Source: a virus
Length of the DNA stretch: 64,000 nt
Strand: one strand, 5' to 3'
Virus record (IMG/VR): IMGVR_UViG_3300045738_001392
Coordinates: 1 to 64,000 of that record
The first letter of the stretch is position 1. The number at the start of each line of letters is the position of its first letter. Shown one piece after another: positions 5,527 to 11,008 of this stretch. The notes under the pieces were generated by a model that was given only the letters and a program-made list of their open reading frames with translations, was not told the DNA's origin and did no database searches. The position numbers and the translations under genes were made by a program.

Positions 5527-5736
5527 ATGAACAACGAACTGATGGACATGATTAGAGTATCCTGTGATGAGTGTGTGTGTGACGCTGCTGAGGCACAGAT
5601 AGAGCATGAGCGTGGTGAGCATGAGCGTGCGCGTGCTGAGATATGGGCTGCCCTAGAGGCGCAGCATGGGCCGCTGTGCTTTCGCAATGGCTGCTTCGAG
5701 TATGCTGAGTATGAGGGCATGGCATGGAAGGATTAA
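5527..5736 (+). CDS. Hypothetical protein, 69 aa
   Basis: A 69-residue protein with four Cys (DECVCDAAE near the N-terminus, CFRNGC near the C-terminus) around a Glu/His/Arg-rich helix (about 25-45: EHERGEHERARAEIWAAL). A zinc-stabilised helical hairpin is possible. It was not recognised. The open frame extends 20 codons upstream through the promoter, and the predicted transcript begins at this ATG, so the shorter start is chosen. Confidence 0.6.
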   Translation: MNNELMDMIRVSCDECVCDAAEAQIEHERGEHERARAEIWAALEAQHGPLCFRNGCFEYAEYEGMAWKD

Positions 5737-5738
5737 GT

Positions 5739-5793
5739 GTGCCACATTGTCTCTTGACAAGGGGCCGAAACTGTGGTATCTTATAGTAAGAAT
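5739..5793 (+). promoter_or_regulatory. Class II promoter with GTGCCA box
   Basis: GTGCCACATTGTC at 5739 begins 15 bp before TTGACA (5754-5759). A 17-bp spacer leads to TATCTT 5777-5782, and ATG 5794 follows after 11 bases, leaving a leader of about five bases. Confidence 0.75.
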
Positions 5794-6090
5794 ATGAAAG
5801 ACAAACGACCTACCTACACCCTCTGGAACGGCAGCCTCATGGTGGCCACCTACCCACACACCCGTGACGGCATGGATGCTGCTATGGAGCAGGCTCACGG
5901 CCTGACCATTGGTGGCTATGGCAAGCTCACCATCTACTCCAACCGTGATGACCTCGTGTGGTCGTCCACTTGGGATGATGGCCCCGAGTGTGGCATGACT
6001 GATGTGGAGGCTGATGCTGACACCCTTGCCTCTGCTGGCTATGGCACGGATGAGGATTATGGTTACTTCGGAGAGGACTCTTACTCATGA
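5794..6090 (+). CDS. Hypothetical acidic protein, 98 aa
   Basis: A 98-residue unrecognised protein. The first two thirds look like a compact alpha/beta fold (TYTLWNGSLMVATYPHTRDG and GGYGKLTIYSNRDDLVWSS). The tail is rich in Asp, Glu and Tyr (about 75-98). It overlaps the next gene by ATGA and heads a four-gene unit ending at 6449. Confidence 0.6.
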   Translation: MKDKRPTYTLWNGSLMVATYPHTRDGMDAAMEQAHGLTIGGYGKLTIYSNRDDLVWSSTWDDGPECGMTDVEADADTLASAGYGTDEDYGYFGEDSYS

Positions 6091-6263
6091 GCGACAACTA
6101 CTATGATGATGACATGTACTATGGTGACGAGTACGTCGGCCCTGACAAGTACGGCACAGAGGTTAAGAGATGTCGCATGTGTGAGTGCAAGGTTGAGATG
6201 AGCACTGATCACGGTGTATGCGACTCATGCGCATCTGCTATGGAGCGAGGTGTGGAGTATTAA
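6087..6263 (+). CDS. Small zinc-knuckle protein, 58 aa
   Basis: A 58-residue protein with an Asp/Tyr-rich N-terminus (MSDNYYDDDMYYGDEYVG) and a C-terminal zinc-knuckle pattern (C29, C32, C34, C45, C48: CRMC..., CDSC). It is translationally coupled to the previous gene through an ATGA overlap. The acidic N-terminus plus zinc knuckle suggests a protein-binding role such as a host-takeover factor, which is inference. Confidence 0.6.
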   Translation: MSDNYYDDDMYYGDEYVGPDKYGTEVKRCRMCECKVEMSTDHGVCDSCASAMERGVEY

Positions 6264-6267
6264 AATT

Positions 6268-6366
6268 ATGAAAGACGACTTTAGAGATATTTATTTTGTT
6301 CTTATCATCGGTATCGTATCATTCGTGGTGATACTGGCAACGGGAATTTATATTGAAACATTATGA
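6268..6366 (+). CDS. 32-aa membrane micropeptide
   Basis: A 32-residue peptide with a charged start (MKDDFRD) and one hydrophobic segment (about 9-27: YFVLIIGIVSFVVILATG). It starts five bases after the previous stop and overlaps the next ORF by ATGA. Probably a single-pass inner-membrane peptide. Function unknown. Confidence 0.55.
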   Translation: MKDDFRDIYFVLIIGIVSFVVILATGIYIETL

Positions 6367-6449
6367 AAAGATACCATTATCATATTATCACAGGCGTAGC
6401 CGTCGCGTGGATTGTGCTGCAGTACCTCGACCGCTTGCGCGTGTGGTAA
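6363..6449 (+). CDS. 28-aa membrane micropeptide
   Basis: A 28-residue peptide with a basic start (MKRYHYH) and hydrophobic middle (IITGVAVAWIVLQYL), coupled by ATGA to the peptide upstream. The pair may form a two-component membrane unit. No homology is claimed. Confidence 0.5.
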   Translation: MKRYHYHIITGVAVAWIVLQYLDRLRVW

Positions 6450-6452
6450 GAG

Positions 6453-6486
6453 CTTGACAAGTTTTAGGCTGCGGGGCCCGCCCCGC
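6453..6486. repeat. CTTGACAAG plus GC palindrome
   Basis: CTTGACAAG 6453-6461 is followed by the perfect inverted repeat GCGGGG-CCCG-CCCCGC (6471-6486). This is a half copy of the element at 1394 and 3265; the right arm is missing. Nothing else was seen between here and the promoter at 6607. Confidence 0.6.
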
Positions 6487-6606
6487 TGAGACCGATTCTC
6501 ATTAGAGGTAGGACAATGGCCGTCCCATGACTTAAACTACTTTTCGCACCCTCGTTTCACCCCACAAAAACAGGGTTATTTGGAGCGATTTATTTTCGCC
6601 TAGCCC

Positions 6607-6640
6607 TTGCTTTTCCGACAAAAGTGGAGTATATTGTAGT
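6607..6640 (+). promoter_or_regulatory. Leaderless-type promoter
   Basis: TTGCTT 6607-6612, 17 bp, TATATT 6630-6635, five bases to ATG 6641. It has a weaker -35 than its relatives. Confidence 0.7.
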
Positions 6641-6916
6641 ATGATAGAGATGAGATTGAACAAGAAAGAACAAGAATTTGTAGCCAAAGCCATCACCAAG
6701 TTTGACGTGGTAACAGGCATCACAGTGGATGAGATTGAAGTGCGTGTGCATGGTGAGCATTTCGGCGGTGTTGGTAGCTCTGCGATGTACCGCACCAACG
6801 ACATCAAAGCCATCTACTCACACGCTCACGCCAAGTGCGTGGAAGCCGACAAGAGAGTGCGAGAGTTCAACCCCTCTTGGAGAGGCAAAGCACCATTAAA
6901 GAAAGTTAATGGGTAG
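6641..6916 (+). CDS. Hypothetical protein, 91 aa
   Basis: A 91-residue unrecognised alpha/beta protein (MIEMRLNKKEQEFVAKAITK; later GEHFGGVGSSAMYRTNDIKA). Its last residues, Lys-Lys-Val-Asn-Gly, and the 40-odd bases after them are repeated at the end of the gene at 7560, so the two junctions share ancestry. Start set by the promoter. Confidence 0.6.
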   Translation: MIEMRLNKKEQEFVAKAITKFDVVTGITVDEIEVRVHGEHFGGVGSSAMYRTNDIKAIYSHAHAKCVEADKRVREFNPSWRGKAPLKKVNG

Positions 6917-6957
6917 GACTACGGATGTCTCACCCTGTATGCTATACTAGACGCATG
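6901..6957 (+). repeat. Duplicated gene-junction segment, copy 1
   Basis: The last codons of the upstream gene, the promoter with TATGCTATACTAGACGCA and the start region are nearly identical to 7672-7726. It reflects duplication or recombination at cassette junctions. Confidence 0.75.
6943..6954 (+). promoter_or_regulatory. Extended -10 leaderless promoter
   Basis: TGC-TATACT (-10 at 6943-6948) has no clear -35. Six bases lead to ATG 6955. Confidence 0.65.
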
Positions 6958-7242
6958 AAGAATATGAAAAACAAAATCGAAATCACAGAAGCGCAGCTTC
7001 TACTAAACAATGAAATCATGGTGACAGATAGCCGTAGCCAATTCCTTGGCCAAACAGGCATCGTTAACAGCATCATGGCTGATGGCCGCACTCTCGAAGT
7101 TGACTTTGGCAAATCCAAGGTTGCTTTCGTCGATGTGACAATGGTGACAGATACAGCCCTGCGGGAGTCTTACAACTGGCCCAAGCAAGAGCAATCTCTT
7201 GGCCCTGACGCCAACAGCGTGTTACCGCACAACAGGCTTTAA
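6955..7242 (+). CDS. Hypothetical protein, 95 aa
   Basis: A 95-residue protein. The central part (about 28-60: SQFLGQTGIVNSIMADGRTLEVDFGK) reads like a small SH3/KOW-type beta barrel with a Gly-x-Val turn, which would suit RNA or DNA binding; this is inference. It begins MKNMKNKIE, like the gene after the duplicated junction at 7745, and is followed by two tiny membrane ORFs in the same unit. Confidence 0.6.
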   Translation: MKNMKNKIEITEAQLLLNNEIMVTDSRSQFLGQTGIVNSIMADGRTLEVDFGKSKVAFVDVTMVTDTALRESYNWPKQEQSLGPDANSVLPHNRL

Positions 7243-7246
7243 GATT

Positions 7247-7324
7247 ATGGAAATAGTATTAACTATAAGTGTTATCGTATTCATGTTCGGCTCGTTCTAC
7301 TTGAGCGTGACTAGGCATCTCTAA
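7247..7324 (+). CDS. 25-aa membrane micropeptide
   Basis: A 25-residue hydrophobic peptide (MEIVLTISVIVFMFGSFYLS, then VTRHL), five bases after the previous stop and four before the next start. Predicted single membrane helix with basic C-terminus. Function unknown. Confidence 0.45.
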   Translation: MEIVLTISVIVFMFGSFYLSVTRHL

Positions 7325-7327
7325 ACT

Positions 7328-7396
7328 ATGGAATTGTTCCCTTTACTTATCGTTATGATATGCATGTTTTGCGTGTGTATCGGCATGGACTGGTAG
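7328..7396 (+). CDS. 22-aa membrane micropeptide
   Basis: A 22-residue, Cys-containing hydrophobic peptide (MELFPLLIVMICMFCVCIG, then MDW), immediately after the similar ORF at 7247. The two parallel the pair at 6268 and 6363. Confidence 0.4.
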   Translation: MELFPLLIVMICMFCVCIGMDW

Positions 7397-7453
7397 CCGC
7401 TAGCTGCCCGCTCTGATAAACCTACGCTTTAAACGCAGCGTGATGACTAGGAG

Positions 7454-7475
7454 TTGGCACGCTAGGTGCGGGCCC
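7454..7475. repeat. Intergenic hairpin repeat, copy 2
   Basis: TTGGCACGC..GTGCGGGCCC as at 5426. It is preceded by AAACCTACGCTT and GCGTGATGA, which are shared with copy 3 at 8504. Confidence 0.65.
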
Positions 7476-7477
7476 GC

Positions 7478-7559
7478 TGTGAATAAACCCCTGTTTTTTG
7501 TGAATAACTTTTTGAGAATATCGCTTGACTTTGGGGCGGTTCTGTGGTATATTATAACA
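7478..7559 (+). promoter_or_regulatory. Class I leaderless promoter with two DnaA-box-like sites
   Basis: TGTGAATAA at 7478-7486 and again within TTGTGAATAACTTT at 7498, which begins 27 bp before TTGACT (7525-7530). 17 bp, TATATT 7548-7553, six bases to ATG 7560. Confidence 0.8.
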
Positions 7560-7688
7560 ATGACAACGATGACTGAAGAACAAAGAAAAGAAGAACAGCG
7601 CAAGGTAGAGAACCGCGTGAAGCGTTGGAATGAGTCCGTGAAGAAGGTTCAAGACCTCCAAAAGAATTGGAAGAAAGTTAACGGGTAG
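7560..7688 (+). CDS. 42-aa charged helical peptide
   Basis: A 42-residue, highly charged, Gln/Glu/Lys/Arg-rich peptide (MTTMTEEQRKEEQRKVENRV and more), probably one long helix or coiled coil. The frame is open upstream through the promoter, but the predicted transcript starts here. Its end (Asn-Trp-Lys-Lys-Val-Asn-Gly) lies in the junction segment duplicated from 6901. Confidence 0.55.
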   Translation: MTTMTEEQRKEEQRKVENRVKRWNESVKKVQDLQKNWKKVNG

Positions 7689-7726
7689 CCCTACGAATGT
7701 CCCACCTCGTATGCTATACTAGACGC
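7672..7726 (+). repeat. Duplicated gene-junction segment, copy 2
   Basis: Near-identical to 6901-6957, with the same TATGCTATACTAGACGCA promoter core. Here the ATG lies 24 bases after the -10, so an insertion or deletion separates the copies. Confidence 0.75.
7715..7720 (+). promoter_or_regulatory. Extended -10 promoter
   Basis: TGC-TATACT as at 6943. The leader here is about 17 nt and contains the purine-rich AGAAGATAGAGA, so this copy is not leaderless. Confidence 0.6.
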
Positions 7727-7744
7727 AGTTAGAAGATAGAGAAT

Positions 7745-7912
7745 ATGAAAAACAAAAATGAAAACACAAACGAGCTAACCTTCAGAGGTTGGCACAGTGA
7801 CGAAAACGAAACCTTCACGGGTGTTCGCAATGACAGTTTCGGCAATGATTGCCGTGACCACGACCAAGATGCTTGGAATTACGAGATTGACGAAAGCGAT
7901 TGCTGGAAGTAA
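7745..7912 (+). CDS. Hypothetical acidic protein, 55 aa
   Basis: A 55-residue acidic protein rich in Asn, Asp and Trp (MKNKNENTNELTFRGWHSDE; ends DESDCWK), not recognised. Its first residues resemble those of the 95-aa protein at 6955, in line with the duplicated junction upstream. The next gene starts six bases after its stop. Confidence 0.55.
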   Translation: MKNKNENTNELTFRGWHSDENETFTGVRNDSFGNDCRDHDQDAWNYEIDESDCWK

Positions 7913-7917
7913 AGATT

Positions 7918-8088
7918 ATGAAAACGGAAAGCATATTCACAGTAACATTTACCAACCATAGCAGCGTATTCATCAAGGCGATGGATGAAGGCCACGCCCG
8001 CCGCATCGTTGAGAAGAACGGCAGCACGTGGACACGTGGCGAGCATAGCGTTGAAATGGTGATTGAAAAAATTGAAAGAAGTTGCTAG
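7918..8088 (+). CDS. Hypothetical protein, 56 aa
   Basis: A 56-residue small alpha/beta protein (MKTESIFTVTFTNHSSVFIK, then a helix around EGHARRIVEK). It was not recognised. It is the second gene of the 7745 unit; the ATGAAA start in an ATT-ATG-AAA context is the same as for other downstream genes here. Confidence 0.55.
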   Translation: MKTESIFTVTFTNHSSVFIKAMDEGHARRIVEKNGSTWTRGEHSVEMVIEKIERSC

Positions 8089-8091
8089 GTA

Positions 8092-8140
8092 GTGCCAAAT
8101 TGTCTCTTGACAAACCCCCGTTTGTGTGGTATATTGTAGT
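8092..8140 (+). promoter_or_regulatory. Class II leaderless promoter with GTGCCA box
   Basis: GTGCCAAATTGTC at 8092 begins 15 bp before TTGACA (8107-8112). 17 bp, TATATT 8130-8135, five bases to ATG 8141. Confidence 0.8.
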
Positions 8141-8431
8141 ATGATTATGAGAGAGAAAGCAACAAACCTAAAGCTCGGAGCCATCTACATTAACGCTGTC
8201 ACCCATCAGCCAGAACGTCTAGTTCACATCGTACCCTGTGAAGGTGCGTGGCTCGAAACCTATGACGGCATCGGCTACGGTGACACCGTAAACTTTGAAG
8301 ATGTGCATTATGCAGATTCTGATGAAGTCCAAGACTTCTTGGATGACCATAGCGCATACCATACCGTGGATGGCTACAAGCCAGAGCGTGACACGTTTAT
8401 GGATGGCGACCCGACTCTTGTGAAGGTATAG
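8141..8431 (+). CDS. Hypothetical acidic protein, 96 aa
   Basis: A 96-residue acidic protein (MIMREKATNLKLGAIYINAV; ends DTFMDGDPTLVKV), not recognised. ATG 8141 coincides with the predicted transcript start; a second ATG lies two codons on. It is a monocistronic unit ahead of the hairpin repeat at 8504. Confidence 0.6.
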   Translation: MIMREKATNLKLGAIYINAVTHQPERLVHIVPCEGAWLETYDGIGYGDTVNFEDVHYADSDEVQDFLDDHSAYHTVDGYKPERDTFMDGDPTLVKV

Positions 8432-8503
8432 TCACACAGCCTTCACAGTGTCAGCCCTTAAAACCTACGCTTGAGATTTATCGAAACAGCGTGATGAGTG
8501 GGG

Positions 8504-8525
8504 TTGGCACGCTGGGTGCGGGCCC
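8504..8525. repeat. Intergenic hairpin repeat, copy 3
   Basis: TTGGCACGC..GTGCGGGCCC as at 5426 and 7454, again just before a class I promoter. The flank from 8461 (AAACCTACGCTT) matches the flank of copy 2. Confidence 0.65.
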
Positions 8526-8526
8526 T

Positions 8527-8607
8527 TGTGAATAAACTCCTCATTTTGTGAATAACTTTCTCACATTGCCCCTTGACAAGTGGCCCGTTGTGTGGTATAT
8601 TATAACA
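8527..8607 (+). promoter_or_regulatory. Class I leaderless promoter with two DnaA-box-like sites
   Basis: TGTGAATAA at 8527-8535 and within TTGTGAATAACTTT at 8546, which begins 27 bp before TTGACA (8573-8578). 17 bp, TATATT 8596-8601, six bases to ATG 8608. Confidence 0.82.
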
Positions 8608-8799
8608 ATGAAAGACAACAAGAGCAACCTGCCAGTAATCGGACGCATTCAAGCCCTCAACAACGAAGCCAACAAGCTCTTCCGTGATGAAGTGATGATG
8701 CCAATGGTTAAGCTCGCGGTGACGCTTATGTTTATCGTCATCGTGCTAGACTACGGCTTCCAGATGATTGAAGCGATTGACATACTGACGCAGAGGTAA
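8608..8799 (+). CDS. Small membrane protein, 63 aa
   Basis: A 63-residue protein with a polar N-terminal half and one hydrophobic segment (about 33-48: MVKLAVTLMFIVIVLD). Likely a single-pass membrane protein; role unknown. Twenty upstream codons read through the promoter and are excluded because the predicted mRNA starts at this ATG. Confidence 0.6.
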   Translation: MKDNKSNLPVIGRIQALNNEANKLFRDEVMMPMVKLAVTLMFIVIVLDYGFQMIEAIDILTQR

Positions 8800-8820
8800 C
8801 AACAATCGCACCGCCAGCCC

Positions 8821-8855
8821 TTGACAAACGCCCGTTTGTGTGGTATATTATAACA
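8821..8855 (+). promoter_or_regulatory. Leaderless-type promoter
   Basis: TTGACA 8821-8826, 17 bp, TATATT 8844-8849 with TGTGG before it, six bases to ATG 8856. It has no class I or II upstream box. Confidence 0.8.
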
Positions 8856-9131
8856 ATGAAAACGAGAAACATCATCATCGAAGACGGCAAGACTTTCACC
8901 GTTCACCAGCACATCATCTTAAAGAACTTTTGGGAGTATTACCTCGGAGAGACAGACCAAGACGGCGTAGCTTTTGGCTATGTGATGGGTTTTGAGAATG
9001 AGTGGGGCAGCGTCTATCTGCCAGAGATTAAGCCGCACATTATGAGCTGCGTGATGGGCAAAGTGCTTGATGAGATTATGCCGCCCGCTGGTTACCGCTG
9101 GGAAGATGAGCGGCTAGCCCCTACCCATTAA
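8856..9131 (+). CDS. Hypothetical protein, 91 aa
   Basis: A 91-residue unrecognised protein, beta-rich N-terminus (MKTRNIIIEDGKTFTVHQHI) and a helical C-terminal half (PHIMSCVMGKVLDEIMPP). Start fixed by the promoter. After its stop come the GC palindrome at 9171 and a perfect AT-rich palindrome at 9202. Confidence 0.6.
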   Translation: MKTRNIIIEDGKTFTVHQHIILKNFWEYYLGETDQDGVAFGYVMGFENEWGSVYLPEIKPHIMSCVMGKVLDEIMPPAGYRWEDERLAPTH

Positions 9132-9170
9132 CCGAAGCGCGAAAGCAAAAACAAAGCTTGCCTAATACAC

Positions 9171-9217
9171 GCGCGGGGCGGGCCCCGCCCCCATTAATTG
9201 CAAGCAAAATTTTGCTT
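9171..9217. repeat. GC palindrome followed by a 16-bp AT palindrome
   Basis: GC-rich inverted repeat at 9171-9192 (core GGGGCGGGCCCCGCCCC) and the perfect palindrome AAGCAAAATTTTGCTT at 9202-9217. They lie between a gene end and a class I promoter, where other junctions carry the TTGGCACGC hairpin. Confidence 0.6.
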
Positions 9218-9221
9218 AGAA

Positions 9222-9283
9222 TTGTGAATAACTTTTTCAGATTTCCCCTTGACATTACCCCGATTGTGTGGTATATTATAACA
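9222..9283 (+). promoter_or_regulatory. Class I leaderless promoter with DnaA-box-like site
   Basis: TTGTGAATAACTTT at 9222 begins 27 bp before TTGACA (9249-9254). 17 bp, TATATT 9272-9277, six bases to ATG 9284. Confidence 0.82.
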
Positions 9284-9514
9284 ATGAAAGCGACAAAGAA
9301 AGACTTCGAGTTCACCGCAGCCCTTATCAACGCAGCCCGCAATGGCACGCCCGCCTCTGTGCTGGCTACCCTAGCCGCAGCCCAGTTCACCAAGGACAAC
9401 CCACGTTTTGACGCTGACCGTTTCAAGCGTGCCTGTGGCCTAACGTGGGGGGAAATTGAAAGCCCGATGGTGGCCTGCCTGTCGGAGACTGGGACAGCAG
9501 CGTGGAGCGAGTAA
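9284..9514 (+). CDS. Hypothetical protein, 76 aa
   Basis: A 76-residue helical protein beginning MKATKKDFEFTAALINAARN, a start style seen in small phage proteins of unknown role. The middle segment (FTKDNPRFDADRFKRACG) suggests a second and third helix. Start chosen from the promoter; 42 upstream codons cross the promoter and palindromes and are rejected. Confidence 0.6.
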   Translation: MKATKKDFEFTAALINAARNGTPASVLATLAAAQFTKDNPRFDADRFKRACGLTWGEIESPMVACLSETGTAAWSE

Positions 9515-9521
9515 AAATCGC

Positions 9522-9556
9522 TTGACAAACCGACGAAAGTATAGTATATTATGACA
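9522..9556 (+). promoter_or_regulatory. Leaderless-type promoter
   Basis: TTGACA 9522-9527, 17 bp, TATATT 9545-9550, six bases to ATG 9557. An in-frame ATG at 9551 lies too close to the -10 to be transcribed. Confidence 0.8.
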
Positions 9557-9835
9557 ATGAAAACGCTAGACCCCAGAAACGACAACGATTGGATTACACA
9601 CGCAGAGCATGAGCAGCGGCGTGAGAGACTTACCAAATGGACAAACCCAACTCTTTGGAATTTGATAACGCAACATGGTGCGCCCAAGCCACCGCCTAAT
9701 GCCGTATGGTGGAACGATTGGGCAGCGAACAACCCAACTCCCGCAGCTATCGCGCTGGGCAAGCTGGATATTGTGACGCCCTTGAAGGACACGATGAAAG
9801 CAATCGCCACAGGTGCTCGTCCGATAGAATTCTAA
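9557..9835 (+). CDS. Hypothetical protein, 92 aa
   Basis: A 92-residue Trp- and Pro-rich protein (about 28-58: WTNPTLWNLITQHGAPKPPP, then VWWNDWAANN), not recognised. It could be a compact helical domain with a Pro-rich exposed loop. It forms its own unit, followed by a short basic gene. Confidence 0.6.
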   Translation: MKTLDPRNDNDWITHAEHEQRRERLTKWTNPTLWNLITQHGAPKPPPNAVWWNDWAANNPTPAAIALGKLDIVTPLKDTMKAIATGARPIEF

Positions 9836-9841
9836 AAATGT

Positions 9842-9859
9842 TATATTATACCAGAATCT
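9842..9859 (+). promoter_or_regulatory. Weak promoter (-10 only)
   Basis: TATATT 9842-9847 has no convincing -35. ATG 9860 follows after 12 bases. Confidence 0.4.
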
Positions 9860-10015
9860 ATGAGAACAACATATAAGGGAATCAACAGGGCGCAAGCAAT
9901 GTATCGATACCGTCAAGTGCTTGAATATCAGAAGCGCAAGGTGGAGAAGAAGCAGAATAAACTCATGGCGTTGTTCGCTAGACCCTTCCTCTCGTTTCTG
10001 AAGCGCAAAGATTGA
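9860..10015 (+). CDS. Small basic protein, 51 aa
   Basis: A 51-residue, strongly basic protein (MRTTYKGINRAQAMYRYRQV; QKRKVEKKQNK), probably helical and nucleic-acid or membrane associated; not recognised. Last gene of the GC-richer accessory region. Confidence 0.5.
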   Translation: MRTTYKGINRAQAMYRYRQVLEYQKRKVEKKQNKLMALFARPFLSFLKRKD

Positions 10016-10025
10016 GCTAGAAGCA

Positions 10026-10070
10026 AAAAGGGGAACGACTTAATACCCCCCCCCATTTTTGATTTTTTTT
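10026..10070 (+). terminator. Probable terminator at module boundary
   Basis: AAAAAGGGG (from 10025) can pair with CCCC-A-TTTTT (10051-10060), followed by a long T tract to 10070. A C-run and long loop make the fold uncertain. Beyond it the sequence becomes clearly more AT-rich. Confidence 0.5.
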
Positions 10071-10191
10071 AAGCGTTGTGTGACACGTTTCTTGCGGGGG
10101 GTACCTAATTTCTCTCACCCCGAACCTTTTCAAATATCAAAACATATATATACTCGGCGCAATTAAAATGCTTGATATAAGAGCAATTGTG

Positions 10192-10206
10192 AGTGTAATG
10201 TATATT
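10192..10206 (+). promoter_or_regulatory. AGTGTAAT motif (putative phage late promoter)
   Basis: AGTGTAAT 10192-10199 lies 11 bases before the phoH-like start and is followed by TATATT. The same octamer precedes other genes at 18108, 49149 and 62579, with variants at 36555 and 36989. No matching -35 is seen. Confidence 0.5.
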
Positions 10207-10210
10207 AGAA

Positions 10211-11008
10211 ATGCCAGCGTCTAAAAAAAAGTCGGCCAAAAACCTTAAAATCAGAGGTGATAGAGAACTCGCCGACGAGCTTAATAAAGCAAAAGACAAA
10301 TTCGTCGTGGAAAATCCAATTAAAAGAAATATAAAATTAAATCAGCTGCCTTGGACAGATAAACAAAAAGAGTTTTTTAAGGTAGCTTTGAACTATGAAA
10401 CCAAAATAGTTTTTGTACGGGGCCCAGCAGGAACAGCCAAAACGCTTTTATCCACCTACTGCGCGCTACAATTATTGAATATGAAAGCTATTAATAGCAT
10501 CATGTACTTAAGGTCTGCCGTTGAAAGTTCAGACAGGAGCCTCGGCTTCTTACCCGGCGACGCAAATGAAAAATTAAGATTTTATAATTTACCGTTCTTG
10601 GACAAACTAGACGAATTGCTGATAGCAACTAAAGCGGAAAAACTAGAACAAGACCAAAGGATCTCTATGTTCCCTGTTAATTTTGCTAGAGGCATGAATT
10701 GGACGAGTAAATGCGTCATACTAGATGAAGCGCAGAATAGCACTAAGAAAGAAATTATAACAGTGTTGACAAGGCTAGGCGAAGGAAGTAGATGCTTTGT
10801 ACTTGCTGACCCCATGCAAACAGATTTGCGAAACGAGTCAGTTCAAGGCGGTTTTGAAAATTTATATAAAACATTCTCTGACAGCGCGAGCGTGGAAATG
10901 GGTATATATTCCTTTAACTTTAATGAAGACGATATCATGAGATCTGAATTGGTTAAATTTATTATTAAAAGATTAAAGGAACAAGATGAGAATAATAAAC
11001 TGTCATAA
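10211..11008 (+). CDS. phoH: PhoH-like ATPase
   Basis: A 265-residue PhoH-family P-loop ATPase. Walker A is GPAGTAKT (residues 71-78), Walker B VILDEAQN (169-176), and the ADPMQTDL stretch (199-206) matches the usual G/A-DPxQxDL of the family. The basic N-terminal 45 residues are variable. PhoH-like proteins are common in phages; roles in RNA metabolism or phosphate stress have been proposed and none is proven here. It is the first gene of the AT-rich, virion-related region, preceded by an AGTGTAAT motif, and it overlaps the next gene by 23 bases. Confidence 0.9.
   Translation: MPASKKKSAKNLKIRGDRELADELNKAKDKFVVENPIKRNIKLNQLPWTDKQKEFFKVALNYETKIVFVRGPAGTAKTLLSTYCALQLLNMKAINSIMYLRSAVESSDRSLGFLPGDANEKLRFYNLPFLDKLDELLIATKAEKLEQDQRISMFPVNFARGMNWTSKCVILDEAQNSTKKEIITVLTRLGEGSRCFVLADPMQTDLRNESVQGGFENLYKTFSDSASVEMGIYSFNFNEDDIMRSELVKFIIKRLKEQDENNKLS

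Noticed and set aside
9121-9810. Minus-strand frame of 229 codons
   Set aside because: It is opposite to two well-supported leaderless genes and crosses their promoters and palindromes; the length reflects GC-rich codons on the other strand.
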